Positions 1 to 9,247 of a DNA stretch of 64,000 bases are shown one piece after another. The notes under the pieces were generated by a model. The model was not told the DNA's origin. It searched no databases and saw only the letters and a list, made by a program, of their open reading frames with translations. Within the stretch, counting starts at the first letter, position 1. Each line of letters opens with the position of its first letter. The translations under genes were made by a program, and so were the position numbers. The stretch is from Clostridium sp. DL-VIII (GTDB taxonomy: Bacteria; Bacillota; Clostridia; Clostridiales; Clostridiaceae): assembly GCF_000230835.1 (NCBI RefSeq), contig NZ_CM001240.1, forward strand, positions 1,682,501 through 1,746,500, read 5' to 3'.

Positions 1-26
1 ATAAATGACAAATAGTTAATTCCATA
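1..26 (-). CDS. gatD: GatD, glutamine amidotransferase subunit of lipid II isoglutaminyl synthase (5' end only)
   Basis: Only the first eight codons are inside the window, read from an ATG at 26-24 on the minus strand: M-E-L-T-I-C-H-L. This matches the usual N-terminus of GatD (MEL-ICHLYPD type). An AAGGAG ribosome binding site at 41-36 overlaps the murT stop codon, so translation is probably coupled. In the family, GatD releases ammonia from glutamine, and MurT uses it to amidate the D-glutamate of lipid II. The call rests mainly on the murT context; the catalytic Cys lies outside the window. Confidence 0.8.
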
Positions 27-39
27 ATTTCTTATCTCC

Positions 40-1398
40 TTACCATAATTTATTGATGTAACCTTTTGAATGAAGATATTTTCTATAATTTATCATTGCA
101 GTATAAGTTGCAAGGATATATATTTTCTTTGTGGTTGAATCTTTAATTTTATTTGTTAATTCTTCATAATCTTCTTTTAAAACAAATTTATCAATGCTCA
201 GCCCTGCAACCTTCAGTCTTACAGCCATATCATACATTCTAAGCCCTGATACAAAAATATCTTTAATATTTAGAGCAGATATTTTTTCGAAATCTACATC
301 CCATATCCAGGAAACATCACGACCGTCAGCATAATTATCATTTAACATGAATACCGCTGAAAATTCATCCTTGTTTAAAGCAAGAATATCTAAAGCTTGG
401 TTATATCCAGCAGGATTTTTAACTAAGATAATCTGTACATCCTTATTTCCTAGAGTTATCTGCTCTTGTCTGCCGAAGCTTGAACTTTGGTTTTGAAGTG
501 ATGTTTTGATAACTGAATCAGATACACCAAGTTCTTTTGTAATTGCAAAAGCACACAAAGCATTATATATATTATAAGCCCCTGATTGACTTATAAAGAC
601 TTCACAATCATTAATCAAAACGGAAGAATTCTCAGGAGTTAAATCAAAGATTTTATTTACAGCATATTGAAGCTCTGCACGTTTATACCCACACTCTGGA
701 CAATAAAAGTCCCCTAAATGATTATAAGTAACTAAATTATAGGAATAAGGAGCTTTACAAAATTTACAGAACTTTGCATCAGCGTTTAAATCTAAAGACG
801 TATTTTCCTTAATAGGAGTATTGAAACCATAATATACTATTGGATTTTTAACCTCTAATCTACCAAGCAAAGATTCATCTCCATTTAAAACAAGTTTTGC
901 TGTTGGTACTTTTTCTATTCCCTCCATTATTTTAACCAAGGTAGTATAAACTTCGCCATATCTATCTAACTGATCTCTAAATAAGTTGGTTACAGTTATT
1001 ATTTCAGGAGTTAGATGTTCTGTAATAAACTTAACATTGGCTTCATCTACTTCTATTACTGCGTACGGATTTTCCTTCTTTCTAAAAAAAGAGTAGTTTG
1101 AAACAAAACAAGCCACGATTCCAGGATACATATTAGCACCAGTATTATTAGTAATAACATTGAATTTGTTTTCCTTTAAGATGTTATAAATCATACTGGT
1201 TGTGGTTGTCTTTCCGTTAGTTCCAGTTACTAAGATGACTCTATATCCTTTACTGACCTTTTTTAATATTGACTTATCAATTTTTAATGCTATTTTACCA
1301 GGAAAATTACTTCCGCCTTTTACAACATGTTTCGCAAGAAATGCAGTAATTTTCGATAATAATATGCTTAAAATGGATTTAATATTAATTTTACTCAC
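40..1398 (-). CDS. murT: MurT, Mur-ligase-like subunit of lipid II isoglutaminyl synthase
   Basis: 452 residues, the family's usual length. A P-loop (GTNGKTTTT) near residue 59 is the Mur ligase ATP site. Two CxxC pairs (CKFC and CPEC) around residues 213-237 form the zinc ribbon that distinguishes MurT from MurC-F. The C-terminal DUF1727 region includes a DGRDVSWIWDVDF segment. With GatD the enzyme amidates the D-Glu of the peptidoglycan stem peptide at the cytoplasmic face of the membrane. gatD follows with its ribosome binding site inside the murT stop. The start is a GTG (1398-1396) with only a weak GGA upstream; no better in-frame start is visible. The gene is transcribed away from the zapA-like gene. 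Confidence 0.95.
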   Translation of the reverse strand: MSKINIKSILSILLSKITAFLAKHVVKGGSNFPGKIALKIDKSILKKVSKGYRVILVTGTNGKTTTTSMIYNILKENKFNVITNNTGANMYPGIVACFVSNYSFFRKKENPYAVIEVDEANVKFITEHLTPEIITVTNLFRDQLDRYGEVYTTLVKIMEGIEKVPTAKLVLNGDESLLGRLEVKNPIVYYGFNTPIKENTSLDLNADAKFCKFCKAPYSYNLVTYNHLGDFYCPECGYKRAELQYAVNKIFDLTPENSSVLINDCEVFISQSGAYNIYNALCAFAITKELGVSDSVIKTSLQNQSSSFGRQEQITLGNKDVQIILVKNPAGYNQALDILALNKDEFSAVFMLNDNYADGRDVSWIWDVDFEKISALNIKDIFVSGLRMYDMAVRLKVAGLSIDKFVLKEDYEELTNKIKDSTTKKIYILATYTAMINYRKYLHSKGYINKLW

Positions 1399-1423
1399 CG
1401 TCCAATTCTAGTTTTATAATAAG

Positions 1424-1456
1424 AATGATTAACACAATAAAGTAATGTTAATCATT
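1424..1456. terminator. 11-bp perfect inverted repeat upstream of murT
   Basis: AATGATTAACA at 1424-1434 is repeated inverted at 1446-1456 with an 11-base spacer. It lies 25 bases before the murT GTG, between the divergent murT and zapA-like genes, and has no T-run. It could be an operator or a 5' leader hairpin; labelling it a terminator is only the closest available category. Function not known. Confidence 0.3.
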
Positions 1457-1457
1457 T

Positions 1458-1491
1458 AGGCACATGAACTTTTTATTTTTTGATTGTGCCT
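1458..1491. repeat. Dispersed palindromic element, short copy A
   Basis: AGGCACATGAA at the left and TTTGATTGTGCCT at the right are the two outer ends of the family described at 54785-54847. Here only 34 bp remain and the inner AATAACAAGTC arms are missing. It sits in the 366-base gap between divergent murT and the zapA-like gene; the rest of that gap is AT-rich with no ORF apart from the promoter at 1703-1731. Confidence 0.6.
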
Positions 1492-1702
1492 TAAATAACA
1501 CTAAACAATAAAATAATCAAAATAAGTATAGCACAAAAACTAATAACTACGAAAATATTTTTGGTAAGAAAATATACTTAAATTAATTAACAATAAAATA
1601 GAGAATTATATCTTAATAATTAAAAAAAATGTGAATTGAATTTTTGAGGATAAATAATCTTAAGAAAAAGTGAAGAATTCGCACTTTGTTGGGCATATAC
1701 AA

Positions 1703-1731
1703 TTGTTTTATTAAGGAATATACAATATAAT
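1703..1731 (+). promoter_or_regulatory. Predicted sigma-A promoter of the zapA-like/U32/mutS2 genes
   Basis: TTGTTT at 1703-1708 and TATAAT at 1726-1731 are 17 bp apart. The start codon of the coiled-coil gene follows 33 bases after the -10 box. The -35 box is only a partial match, so this is a motif-based prediction. Confidence 0.5.
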
Positions 1732-1764
1732 TAAGTGAGACAAAGAATTTTACGAGGTGTTATT

Positions 1765-3393
1765 ATGATCAAGGTAACAGTTAACATAAATGGTATCAAT
1801 TATAATCTAAAAGGGGAAAAAGATGAAAAGTATTTGCTAGGGGTGGCAAATTTTGTAGATACAAGAATCAAAGAAATAATATCAAATAGAGCAGGCTTAA
1901 GTTCGACCGCGGCTGCAGTTTTGACTGCAGTAAATATAGCAGATGAACTTTATGAATGTGATTTGCAATTGGACAAGTATATAAAAGATAAAGAAGATAT
2001 TATAGCAGAAAATGACGATCTAAAGAAAAAGTTGAGTGAGTTAAGCTTGAAATTAGAAAGTTCTGTTAAAGATACTGCAAGTATTAAAGCTGATTTTGAG
2101 GAAAAGGAAAAGGCGCTGCAGATAAAATATAAAGATGCAGATTCAGCTTTCAATTCATTGAATAATACAATAAACGATCTTAAAGCTCAAAATCAAAAGT
2201 TAATTGCAGAATATAAATCAATAGCAGATGAACTTAATAAAAAGAAAAACATTAATCAGGCATTAAGTAAAGAAGTAAGTGAAATTAAAGAAAAAAATAA
2301 AAGCCTTTATAAAAAAATTGATGAAGTTAAAAGTAATGAACAAAAATTGAATAGGGAAGTACAGGTATCTGCTGAAAGAGTAAAAACTTTAATAAGCGAA
2401 ATGGCAGAAATTAATAAGGAAAAAGAGACAATAAATAATGAATTAAGCGAAATTAATACTAAGAATTTAGAATTGCATAAAAAATATGAATTATGTAAGG
2501 AAAATGAACAAAAACTAAATGAAGAGTGCATTAGCTACAATAAACAGATTGAAGAGTATAAAATAAAATTAGAAGAACAAGTAAGTTTTAGGAATGAAAT
2601 CACTTTAAAGTTTGAGGAAGAGAAAGAGGAGCTCAATAGGCAGTTAACTGATTTAAATGAAGCATCAAACAATAAAATTGCAGAATGCGATGAACAATTA
2701 AATAAGTTGACTAGAGAGAATGAAACTTTGTCAAATCAAATTAATACAATGAATGAGGAAAAAGTTGATTTAGAAACTGAAATTTCTAAATTAAAAGGTG
2801 ATCAAGAAATATTAAATAATGAGATTAATAATTTAAGAGATGCTAATGATACGTTATCACAAGAAATAGAAAAAGGCGATAGAACAAAGGAAGTTTTACA
2901 GGAAGAATTAGAACTCACAAGAAGTAGTAATGAAAAATTAAAATTTGAAATTAATGAAGCTAAGGCAGAATGTGAAAAGAAAATTAATTCGAAGGTTGAA
3001 GAAATAGAAGAATTGAGCAAAGAATTGGAAAATATGGACCGTGAATTAAGAAGAGTCAAAGAAGAACTTGGTAGTAAAGAAAGGGCAGTGGAAAGATTAG
3101 AAAAAGAACTAGAAAATAAAGAAAGTATCTTTCTAAAACTAAAAAAAGAAATAGAGGCTAAAGAAAATGACTTGTATTCAAGTCAAGGATCTATAGAGGA
3201 TTTAAAAGAAGAAATTTCAGAATTAGTAAAAGAAAGAGATGAACTAACTAATATAAACAACACACTTAATCAAGAAGCTAAAAGTTTTCAACATAGGGTT
3301 TTTGAATTACAGGCTAAAGTTATAGATGCAGAAATAGAAGTAGCAAAAGTTAAAAAAGAGCAGGTAGGACCTATTGTTAAAAAGAGAAGGTAA
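1765..3393 (+). CDS. ZapA-domain protein with a very long coiled coil
   Basis: 542 residues from the ATG at 1765, which has GAGGTG at 1754-1759; an upstream ATG at 1735 is in frame but has no binding site. Residues 1-80 look like ZapA (MIKVTVNINGINYNL start, then a KYLLGVANFVDTRI segment and an LTAVNIADEL helix), the FtsZ-ring-associated protein. Residues 85 to about 525 are almost pure heptad coiled coil rich in E, K, L and N. The tail is basic (KKRR). Ordinary ZapA is about 90-110 residues, so the extension is several times longer than the domain. Ordinary codon use, no signal peptide, no membrane segment. A role in division is inferred from the N-terminal domain; the extension could be a scaffold. 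It precedes the U32 gene by 72 bases, a gap almost filled by element copy B. Confidence 0.75.
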   Translation: MIKVTVNINGINYNLKGEKDEKYLLGVANFVDTRIKEIISNRAGLSSTAAAVLTAVNIADELYECDLQLDKYIKDKEDIIAENDDLKKKLSELSLKLESSVKDTASIKADFEEKEKALQIKYKDADSAFNSLNNTINDLKAQNQKLIAEYKSIADELNKKKNINQALSKEVSEIKEKNKSLYKKIDEVKSNEQKLNREVQVSAERVKTLISEMAEINKEKETINNELSEINTKNLELHKKYELCKENEQKLNEECISYNKQIEEYKIKLEEQVSFRNEITLKFEEEKEELNRQLTDLNEASNNKIAECDEQLNKLTRENETLSNQINTMNEEKVDLETEISKLKGDQEILNNEINNLRDANDTLSQEIEKGDRTKEVLQEELELTRSSNEKLKFEINEAKAECEKKINSKVEEIEELSKELENMDRELRRVKEELGSKERAVERLEKELENKESIFLKLKKEIEAKENDLYSSQGSIEDLKEEISELVKERDELTNINNTLNQEAKSFQHRVFELQAKVIDAEIEVAKVKKEQVGPIVKKRR

Positions 3394-3449
3394 GGCATTA
3401 TGAAAGAAAATAGGTGGCGGATTTACTTGTTATTTTTTTGATTATGCCT
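3393..3449 (+). repeat. Dispersed palindromic element, copy B
   Basis: Left end AGGCATTATGAAAGAAAATA, right end ACTTGTTATTTTTTTGATTATGCCT. It begins in the stop codon of the zapA-like gene and ends 16 bases before the U32 gene start, filling the intergenic gap. The inner left arm has decayed (AGGTGGCGG instead of ACAAGTC). Confidence 0.75.
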
Positions 3450-3465
3450 AAGTAAAAGGAGAGAC

Positions 3466-5832
3466 ATGAATAAAATTGAGTTATTATCTCCAGCAGGAAG
3501 CATGGAGAGTTTAATTGCAGCAATAAATAATGGAGCGGATGCAATATATCTTGGAGGCAGTAAGTTTTCAGCAAGAGCTTACGCCTCAAATTTTGATAAT
3601 GAAACTATGATGAAGGCATTAGATTATGCTCATAGTTATAATGTAAAGGTGTATGTTACAATTAATACACTTTTAAAACAAACTGAATTAAAAGAAGCGT
3701 TAAAATATGTAGGATATCTCTATGAAATTGGAGTAGATGCATTAATAATTCAAGATGTAGGCTTAATAAGTCTTATTAAGGATGTATACCCAGATTTTGA
3801 ATTACATGCATCAACTCAAATGACAATTCATAATGCAGAAGGAGCTTTATATTTTAAAGAAAAGGGCTTAGAAAGAATAGTTTTATCAAGAGAGCTTTCA
3901 TTAGAGGAAATAAAGTATATTTCAAAAGACTTGGGCATAGAAACTGAAATATTTGTACATGGAGCTTTATGCGTATGTTATTCAGGACAATGTTTAATGA
4001 GTTCTATGATTGGTGGGAGAAGCGGAAATAGAGGAAGATGTGCACAGCCTTGCAGAATGCAATATACTTTAAAAGGTGAAACTTTAGGTGAGAGAAAAGG
4101 ATATCTTTTAAGTCCTAAGGATACATGCTTAATTGAAGATATAGATGCAATAATAAAGAGTGGAACAGCATCATTAAAGGTTGAAGGAAGAATGAAAAAA
4201 CCCGAGTATGTTGCAGGTGTTACACGAAATTATAGAAAATCAATTGATAAAGTATTAAAAAATACAAAGTTTGATCTTCAAAAAGGAAGAAGAGAACTGG
4301 CAAAATTATTTAATAGGGAAGGCTTCGCTAAAGCATATTTATATAAAAATACAGGAAAAGATATGATGAGTTATAATTATCCTAAAAATACAGGAGTATT
4401 TATAGGGCAAATTATGAATGATGGAGAAATCATATTAGAAGAAGATGTGTTTTTAGGAGATGGAATAAGATTTGCAGCTGATGATGGATTTACTTTAAGT
4501 AAAATCTTAAAGAATAATAACGAAGTTAAAGAAGCACACAGGGGAGAGAAGGTTAAATTATTTCCAACTGGAGGCTATAAAAAAAGCTACAAGCTGTATA
4601 AAATGTCAGATAAAAAGTTATATGATGAATTAAAAGAAGATTTAAAGCAGTATAAGAGAAAAATGAATTTAGTAGGGGAAGTTGAGTTTAAGGTTAATTC
4701 ACCACTTTGCATTAAAACTAAGTTGAATGGAAAAGAACATAAGGTTTATGGTGAAATAGTTGAAGCTGCTCAAAATAAGCCATTAACAAGAGATAGAGTT
4801 GAAGAAGCCTTAAGTAAGTCAGGAGAAATTCCTTACAAATTTGATGAAATAATTTTTGATGAGTTCGACGAAGGATTTATAAGGATAGCAGCTATAAATA
4901 ATTTAAGAAGAGAGCTATTTGAAAAGATATTAAAGGAAGAAGTAAGCTCATATAGAAGAAAAAGAGTTCTAGAGACTCCAAAAGCAAAAAATAAAAAATG
5001 TGATGAAGATTTAGGATATATTTACAGCTGCATTACAAAGGGTCAATTGAAGGCATTGGTAGAAAATCCTGAAATTCAGAATATTGCATTAGATATATTT
5101 TTCAGTAAGTTAAAAGATTCTTTGAATAAAGGAGATTTGAAGAATTTATATGAACAAGGCTTAAAGGATAAAAATATATATCTAAAGGTGCCTAATATAA
5201 TTAAAGGTGAATTTAATTACGTGGTTAATGTCATAGAAGAATTAATGCCTTATATAAAAGGAATAATAACATCAAATGCTGGCATAATAAAAATTTATAA
5301 AGATAAATTGTTCATAATAGGTGATTATAAACTAAATATCTTTAATAAAGAAGGTGCGGAATTCTATGCAGAAGATGTTGATATTCCATGCTTAAGTTTA
5401 GAGTTAAATAGAAAAGAAATAAAGGAATTAACTAAAAGTGTTAATTGTAAAGTCGGAATTAATATTTATGGTAAAACTGAACTAATGATTAGCGAATATT
5501 GTCCTATTGGAAGTACTTTTGGCAATAAATCATCAAAGAAGGAATGCAATAAAGCATGTATGAAGGATACCTTTAAATTAAAAGACAGGATGAATGAAAG
5601 TTTCAGTGTATTATGTGATAATAGCTGCAGAAGTTATATTTTAAATTCGTTATCTACAAACCTAATTGATGAAATAGAAGAACTTAAGTCATTTAATATA
5701 AAAAATTTTAGAGTAGATTTTAAGGATGAAACTTACGAAGAAGTTGTCAATGTATTAGAACAAATTTCTAATAAAAAGAAGAATGAAGATAATAAATATA
5801 CAAAAGGCCACTATAAACGAGGCGTTGAATAA
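3466..5832 (+). CDS. U32 peptidase-family protein with DUF3656 domain (TrhP/RlhA-like, RNA hydroxylation)
   Basis: 788 residues; AAGGAGAG precedes the ATG. The N-terminal half has the U32 layout: an ELLSPAGSMESL start, a TIM-barrel-like region, and the family signature near residues 165-200 with HGALCVCYSGQC followed by a GNRGRCAQPCR segment supplying clustered cysteines. A DUF3656-like domain and a divergent C-terminal half follow. Bacterial members of this architecture are linked to prephenate-dependent tRNA U34 hydroxylation (TrhP) or 23S rRNA C2501 hydroxylation (RlhA), where the cysteines bind an Fe-S cluster; older annotation calls them collagenases. The sequence alone does not decide the RNA substrate. 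It sits between the zapA-like gene and mutS2 in one direction, probably co-transcribed. Confidence 0.9.
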   Translation: MNKIELLSPAGSMESLIAAINNGADAIYLGGSKFSARAYASNFDNETMMKALDYAHSYNVKVYVTINTLLKQTELKEALKYVGYLYEIGVDALIIQDVGLISLIKDVYPDFELHASTQMTIHNAEGALYFKEKGLERIVLSRELSLEEIKYISKDLGIETEIFVHGALCVCYSGQCLMSSMIGGRSGNRGRCAQPCRMQYTLKGETLGERKGYLLSPKDTCLIEDIDAIIKSGTASLKVEGRMKKPEYVAGVTRNYRKSIDKVLKNTKFDLQKGRRELAKLFNREGFAKAYLYKNTGKDMMSYNYPKNTGVFIGQIMNDGEIILEEDVFLGDGIRFAADDGFTLSKILKNNNEVKEAHRGEKVKLFPTGGYKKSYKLYKMSDKKLYDELKEDLKQYKRKMNLVGEVEFKVNSPLCIKTKLNGKEHKVYGEIVEAAQNKPLTRDRVEEALSKSGEIPYKFDEIIFDEFDEGFIRIAAINNLRRELFEKILKEEVSSYRRKRVLETPKAKNKKCDEDLGYIYSCITKGQLKALVENPEIQNIALDIFFSKLKDSLNKGDLKNLYEQGLKDKNIYLKVPNIIKGEFNYVVNVIEELMPYIKGIITSNAGIIKIYKDKLFIIGDYKLNIFNKEGAEFYAEDVDIPCLSLELNRKEIKELTKSVNCKVGINIYGKTELMISEYCPIGSTFGNKSSKKECNKACMKDTFKLKDRMNESFSVLCDNSCRSYILNSLSTNLIDEIEELKSFNIKNFRVDFKDETYEEVVNVLEQISNKKKNEDNKYTKGHYKRGVE

Positions 5833-5851
5833 CTGTGCACAGCTAACTGAG
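5829..5851 (+). repeat. AACTG-type short repeat before the mutS2 ribosome binding site
   Basis: ATAACTGTGCACAGCTAACTG lies just before the GGGGTGTG binding site of mutS2 and contains the palindrome CTGTGCACAG. Related AACTG/TTAACTG runs occur upstream of nfeD, the TPR gene at 25549, pyrC, pyrF and pyrK. Function unknown. Confidence 0.4.
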
Positions 5852-5868
5852 CTAAGGGGTGTGATTAA

Positions 5869-8229
5869 ATGAATGAAAGATCTCTAAGAATATTAGAGTT
5901 TAATAAAATAAAAGAGAAAATCAAAAAGTACGCAAGAACAAATGCGGGAAAAGAGCTTATTAATAAGCTTGAACCATATAATAATTTATATGAAATAAAT
6001 AATAAATTAGAGGAAACTAATGAAGCGCTTGAGATTTTAATTACAAAGGGGAATTTACCACTTGAAGGACTTAGCGATACTCATGAGGGTATTGAAAGAG
6101 CTAAAAAAGGTGGTACGTTAAGTCCGGAGCAATTGTTAAGAGTTGGTGGAATGCTTAGAGCTTCTAGAACTACGAAGGAATTTTTTAAAAGAGAAGAAGT
6201 AGAAAAAGCATACCCAAGACTTGAAGATTTAGCATTTATATTAGTTCCAATAAAAACATTAGAAGCCGAAATAGAAAGAGCCATAGTTTCAGAGGATGAA
6301 ATTAGTGATAAAGCTAGTCAAACTCTATATAATATAAGAAGGACTCTTAAGGAAAAAAATTCTTCAGTTAGAGAAAAAATAAGTTCTATAGTGAAGAGTA
6401 ATTCAAAGTACCTGCAGGATGATTTGTATACCATGAGGGGAGACAGATATGTGCTTCCAGTAAAATCAGAATATAAGAGTCAGGTACCAGGACTTGTACA
6501 TGATCAAAGCTCAACTGGTGCAACTTTTTTTATTGAGCCTATGAGCTTAGTTAATTTAAATAATGAAATAAGAGAATTAGTTCTTAAGGAGAAGGCTGAA
6601 ATAGAAAGGATTCTTTCAGAGCTTTCCCAAAAGGTTAAGATGAATGCAGAACAATGCTTAAGCAATTTAAAGGTACTAGTTGAATTAGATTTTATATTTG
6701 CAAAAGCAAAATATGCTTCAGCCTTAAATGCAATAAAGCCAATAGTTAATGAAGATGGAACCTTCAGCATTTTGTCGGGAAGACATCCCTTGATTGAAGG
6801 TGATAAGGTTGTGCCTTCTGATGTTTATTTAGGAAAAGAATTTCAAACCTTAATGATAACAGGGCCAAATACCGGAGGTAAAACCGTTACTATAAAAACT
6901 GTTGGATTACTTCATATTATGGGTCTAAGTGGTCTTTTAATACCAGCTAGAGATAACTCTTCTATTGCCTTATTTAATGAAATTTTTGCTGATATAGGTG
7001 ATGAACAAAGCATAGAGCAAAGTTTGTCTACATTCTCATCTCATATGACTAATATAGTAAATATTATGAAGCATGTGGATGATAAGTCTTTGGCATTATT
7101 TGATGAACTTGGAGCAGGTACAGATCCAGCAGAAGGCGCAGCGCTTGCTGTTTCAATATTGGAAACTCTAAGAAGCAGAGGAGCAAAGCTAATTGCAACT
7201 ACTCATTATAGCGAACTTAAAGCTTATGCATTAAAGACTGACGGAGTTGAGAATGCTTCAGTTGAATTTGATATAGAAACTTTAAGACCAACCTATAGAT
7301 TATTAATTGGAGTTCCAGGAAAATCTAATGCTTTTGAAATATCCAAGAGATTAGGGCTTGTAGAAGGTGTAATAAAAAGAGCAAAAGAATATATGTCAGA
7401 AGAAAATCTTCAATTTGAGAATTTAATTAGAGAGCTTCAAGAAAAGAGTATAATAGCTAAACAGGAAGCAAGAGAAGCTAGAATGCTTAAAGAACAGGCG
7501 GAAGAACTTAAGAAAAAATATGAGGAAAAGCTTGAAAAATTAGATAATACTAGAGAAAAGGCATATATGGATGCTAGACGTGAAGCAAAAGAGATAATAT
7601 CAAATGCGAAAGATGAAGCAGATGAAATTCTAAAAGCTATGAGAGAACTTGAAAAACTAGGAATATCAAGTGGAGGAAGGCAAAGGCTTGAAGAAGAACG
7701 TAAAAAGCTTAAAGATAGTTTAGAAGCAAAAGAAAAAGGAATTCATAATATGAAGGAAAATGAAGGCGAAGCTATAACTAAGGTTAGCCTTGGAATGGAG
7801 GCTTTTCTTCCATCATTAAATCAACAAGTAATAGTTACATCTCTTCCAGATAATAAAGGTGAAGTTCAAGTTGAAGCTGGAATCATGAAAATTAATGTTA
7901 AATTAAGTGATTTAAGAAAGACAAAAGTTACTAAAGAAGAAAAAGTAAGAAAGAAACGAGAAGTGAAGCTTAATTTAAGCAGTGTAGAATCAAGAGTGGA
8001 TTTAAGAGGTATGGATGCTGAAGAGGCATGCTATAAAGCAGATAAATATTTAGATGATGCTTATAGAGCAAATTTGGGAGAAGTAACAATAGTTCATGGT
8101 AAAGGTACAGGAGTACTTAGAAAAGCTATAAATGATATGCTGAAGAGACACCCACATGTAAAATCATATAGACTAGGTGTTTATGGTGAAGGTGGAGATG
8201 GTGTTACTATGGTAGAATTAAAAGCCTAA
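5869..8229 (+). CDS. mutS2: MutS2, ribosome-rescue/anti-recombination ATPase
   Basis: 786 residues, normal for MutS2. MutS-type core and clamp are followed by the ATPase: Walker A GPNTGGKT near residue 332, Walker B with ALFDELGAGTDP, and the helix-turn-helix dimer region with a TTHYSEL motif. A long coiled coil (about 500-640), a KOW-like segment and a C-terminal Smr domain (VDLRGMDAEEA, HGKGTGVLR) end the protein. There is no mismatch-recognition domain. MutS2 is known both as a nuclease-linked suppressor of recombination and, in Bacillus, as a factor splitting collided ribosomes. GGGGTGTG precedes the ATG. Transcription probably ends at the hairpin at 8279-8325. Confidence 0.97.
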   Translation: MNERSLRILEFNKIKEKIKKYARTNAGKELINKLEPYNNLYEINNKLEETNEALEILITKGNLPLEGLSDTHEGIERAKKGGTLSPEQLLRVGGMLRASRTTKEFFKREEVEKAYPRLEDLAFILVPIKTLEAEIERAIVSEDEISDKASQTLYNIRRTLKEKNSSVREKISSIVKSNSKYLQDDLYTMRGDRYVLPVKSEYKSQVPGLVHDQSSTGATFFIEPMSLVNLNNEIRELVLKEKAEIERILSELSQKVKMNAEQCLSNLKVLVELDFIFAKAKYASALNAIKPIVNEDGTFSILSGRHPLIEGDKVVPSDVYLGKEFQTLMITGPNTGGKTVTIKTVGLLHIMGLSGLLIPARDNSSIALFNEIFADIGDEQSIEQSLSTFSSHMTNIVNIMKHVDDKSLALFDELGAGTDPAEGAALAVSILETLRSRGAKLIATTHYSELKAYALKTDGVENASVEFDIETLRPTYRLLIGVPGKSNAFEISKRLGLVEGVIKRAKEYMSEENLQFENLIRELQEKSIIAKQEAREARMLKEQAEELKKKYEEKLEKLDNTREKAYMDARREAKEIISNAKDEADEILKAMRELEKLGISSGGRQRLEEERKKLKDSLEAKEKGIHNMKENEGEAITKVSLGMEAFLPSLNQQVIVTSLPDNKGEVQVEAGIMKINVKLSDLRKTKVTKEEKVRKKREVKLNLSSVESRVDLRGMDAEEACYKADKYLDDAYRANLGEVTIVHGKGTGVLRKAINDMLKRHPHVKSYRLGVYGEGGDGVTMVELKA

Positions 8230-8278
8230 GTATAAGCTTTAGAAGTTTAGTATTTAAGCTGCTATGAATATAGGATAA

Positions 8279-8325
8279 AATAACAGGTCAAAAATGCTAT
8301 ATATAACTGACTTGTTATTTTTTTT
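8279..8325 (+). terminator. mutS2 terminator formed by the core of the dispersed element (copy C)
   Basis: AATAACAGGTCA (8279-8290) pairs with TGACTTGTTATT (8308-8319) with one G-U pair, followed by a run of T. The arms are those of the dispersed element, but the outer AGGCA/TGCCT ends are absent. It looks like a normal intrinsic terminator after mutS2. Confidence 0.75.
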
Positions 8326-8441
8326 AATATACCGTAATATGTATTTAATAAGGTTATAAAATTTCGTTTAATGAAAAGATATAAAATGAAGTCGTAAATG
8401 TTAATCATTTACTAATTGTTGACTGAAATTGAGGTGATGCA

Positions 8442-9167
8442 ATGTACATAATAAGTGCATGTTTATGTGGAGTTAATTGTAAATATAACGGAAAAAATAA
8501 CTTGAATGAGAGATGCATGAAGTTATTTAAAGAAGGAAAAGCAGTTTTGATGTGTCCAGAGCAGCTAGGAGGATTATCAACTCCAAGAAATCCAGTTGAA
8601 CTAAATAATGAGGCAAGTGAAGTGATAAATGGAAATGGAAAAGCACTGAGTAATAAAGGTGAAGATGTTACTAAACAATTTATAAATGGGGCATATGAGA
8701 CCTTAAGAATAGCCAAAGAGCTTGGAGCTACTAAAGCAGTGTTAAAGGAGGGAAGTCCTTCATGTGGCTCTAATTATATATATGATGGCACATTTATAGG
8801 AAATAAAATTAAAGGTAAAGGGATAACGACGCAACTTCTGGAGAATGAGGGGATAACTGTATTTTCAGATGAAGATTTAGAGATAAACAATAGCAAATTA
8901 GTTTATCTTAATGAATTTGATAGAGAAAAGGCCAAAAAGAGAAGACTTTTTGAAATGGGAGAGGAAGAAGAGGAAGAAGAAGAGTATTTTGATCTGACGG
9001 AGAATTTAGCAGATATGTCAGAATTACCTCCAAGCGTTGAAGAAAATGTGAAAAAGCTTATGATTTCTTTAGCACGTGACTTGATGGGATTTGAAGAAAT
9101 AGATGAAATTGCTGAAGCAACAGGTTTAAGTATCGAGGAAGTAGAAGAAATATTAAATAAGGAATAA
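8442..9167 (+). CDS. DUF523 protein with acidic linker and C-terminal helix-turn-helix-like tail
   Basis: 241 residues; GAGGTGATGCA precedes the ATG. Residues 1-145 are a DUF523 (YbbK-like) domain with its conserved cysteine motifs: CLCGVNCKYNG, CPEQLGGLSTPR and KEGSPSCGS, suggesting metal or cluster binding. Most DUF523 proteins stop there (about 140-160 residues). This one continues with a very acidic linker (an eight-glutamate run near 172-179) and a helical tail ending in a segment like EIAEATGLSIEEVEEIL, which resembles the short helix-turn-helix tail of some nuclease/transposase families. Function is unknown. It is followed by a strong hairpin and faces the LytTR/membrane pair. Confidence 0.8.
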   Translation: MYIISACLCGVNCKYNGKNNLNERCMKLFKEGKAVLMCPEQLGGLSTPRNPVELNNEASEVINGNGKALSNKGEDVTKQFINGAYETLRIAKELGATKAVLKEGSPSCGSNYIYDGTFIGNKIKGKGITTQLLENEGITVFSDEDLEINNSKLVYLNEFDREKAKKRRLFEMGEEEEEEEEYFDLTENLADMSELPPSVEENVKKLMISLARDLMGFEEIDEIAEATGLSIEEVEEILNKE

Positions 9168-9188
9168 TTTAATATTTATAGCTATATT

Positions 9189-9237
9189 AAATTAGATACA
9201 TAGTTACTAAATAATAGTAACATGTATCTAATTTTTT
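9189..9237. terminator. Bidirectional terminator between the DUF523 gene and the membrane-protein gene
   Basis: AAATTAGATACAT (9189-9201) pairs exactly with 9222-9234, and inside it GTTACT (9203-9208) pairs with AGTAAC (9216-9221). A T-run follows on the + strand and the complementary run on the - strand. The genes on both sides converge here. Confidence 0.85.
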
Positions 9238-9247
9238 GTGGCGATAG

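Noticed and set aside
1950..3059. Several antisense ORFs inside the coiled-coil gene (also inside sbcC)
   Set aside because: Coiled coils rich in GAA, AAA and TTA give long open antisense frames by composition; no binding sites or family motifs.
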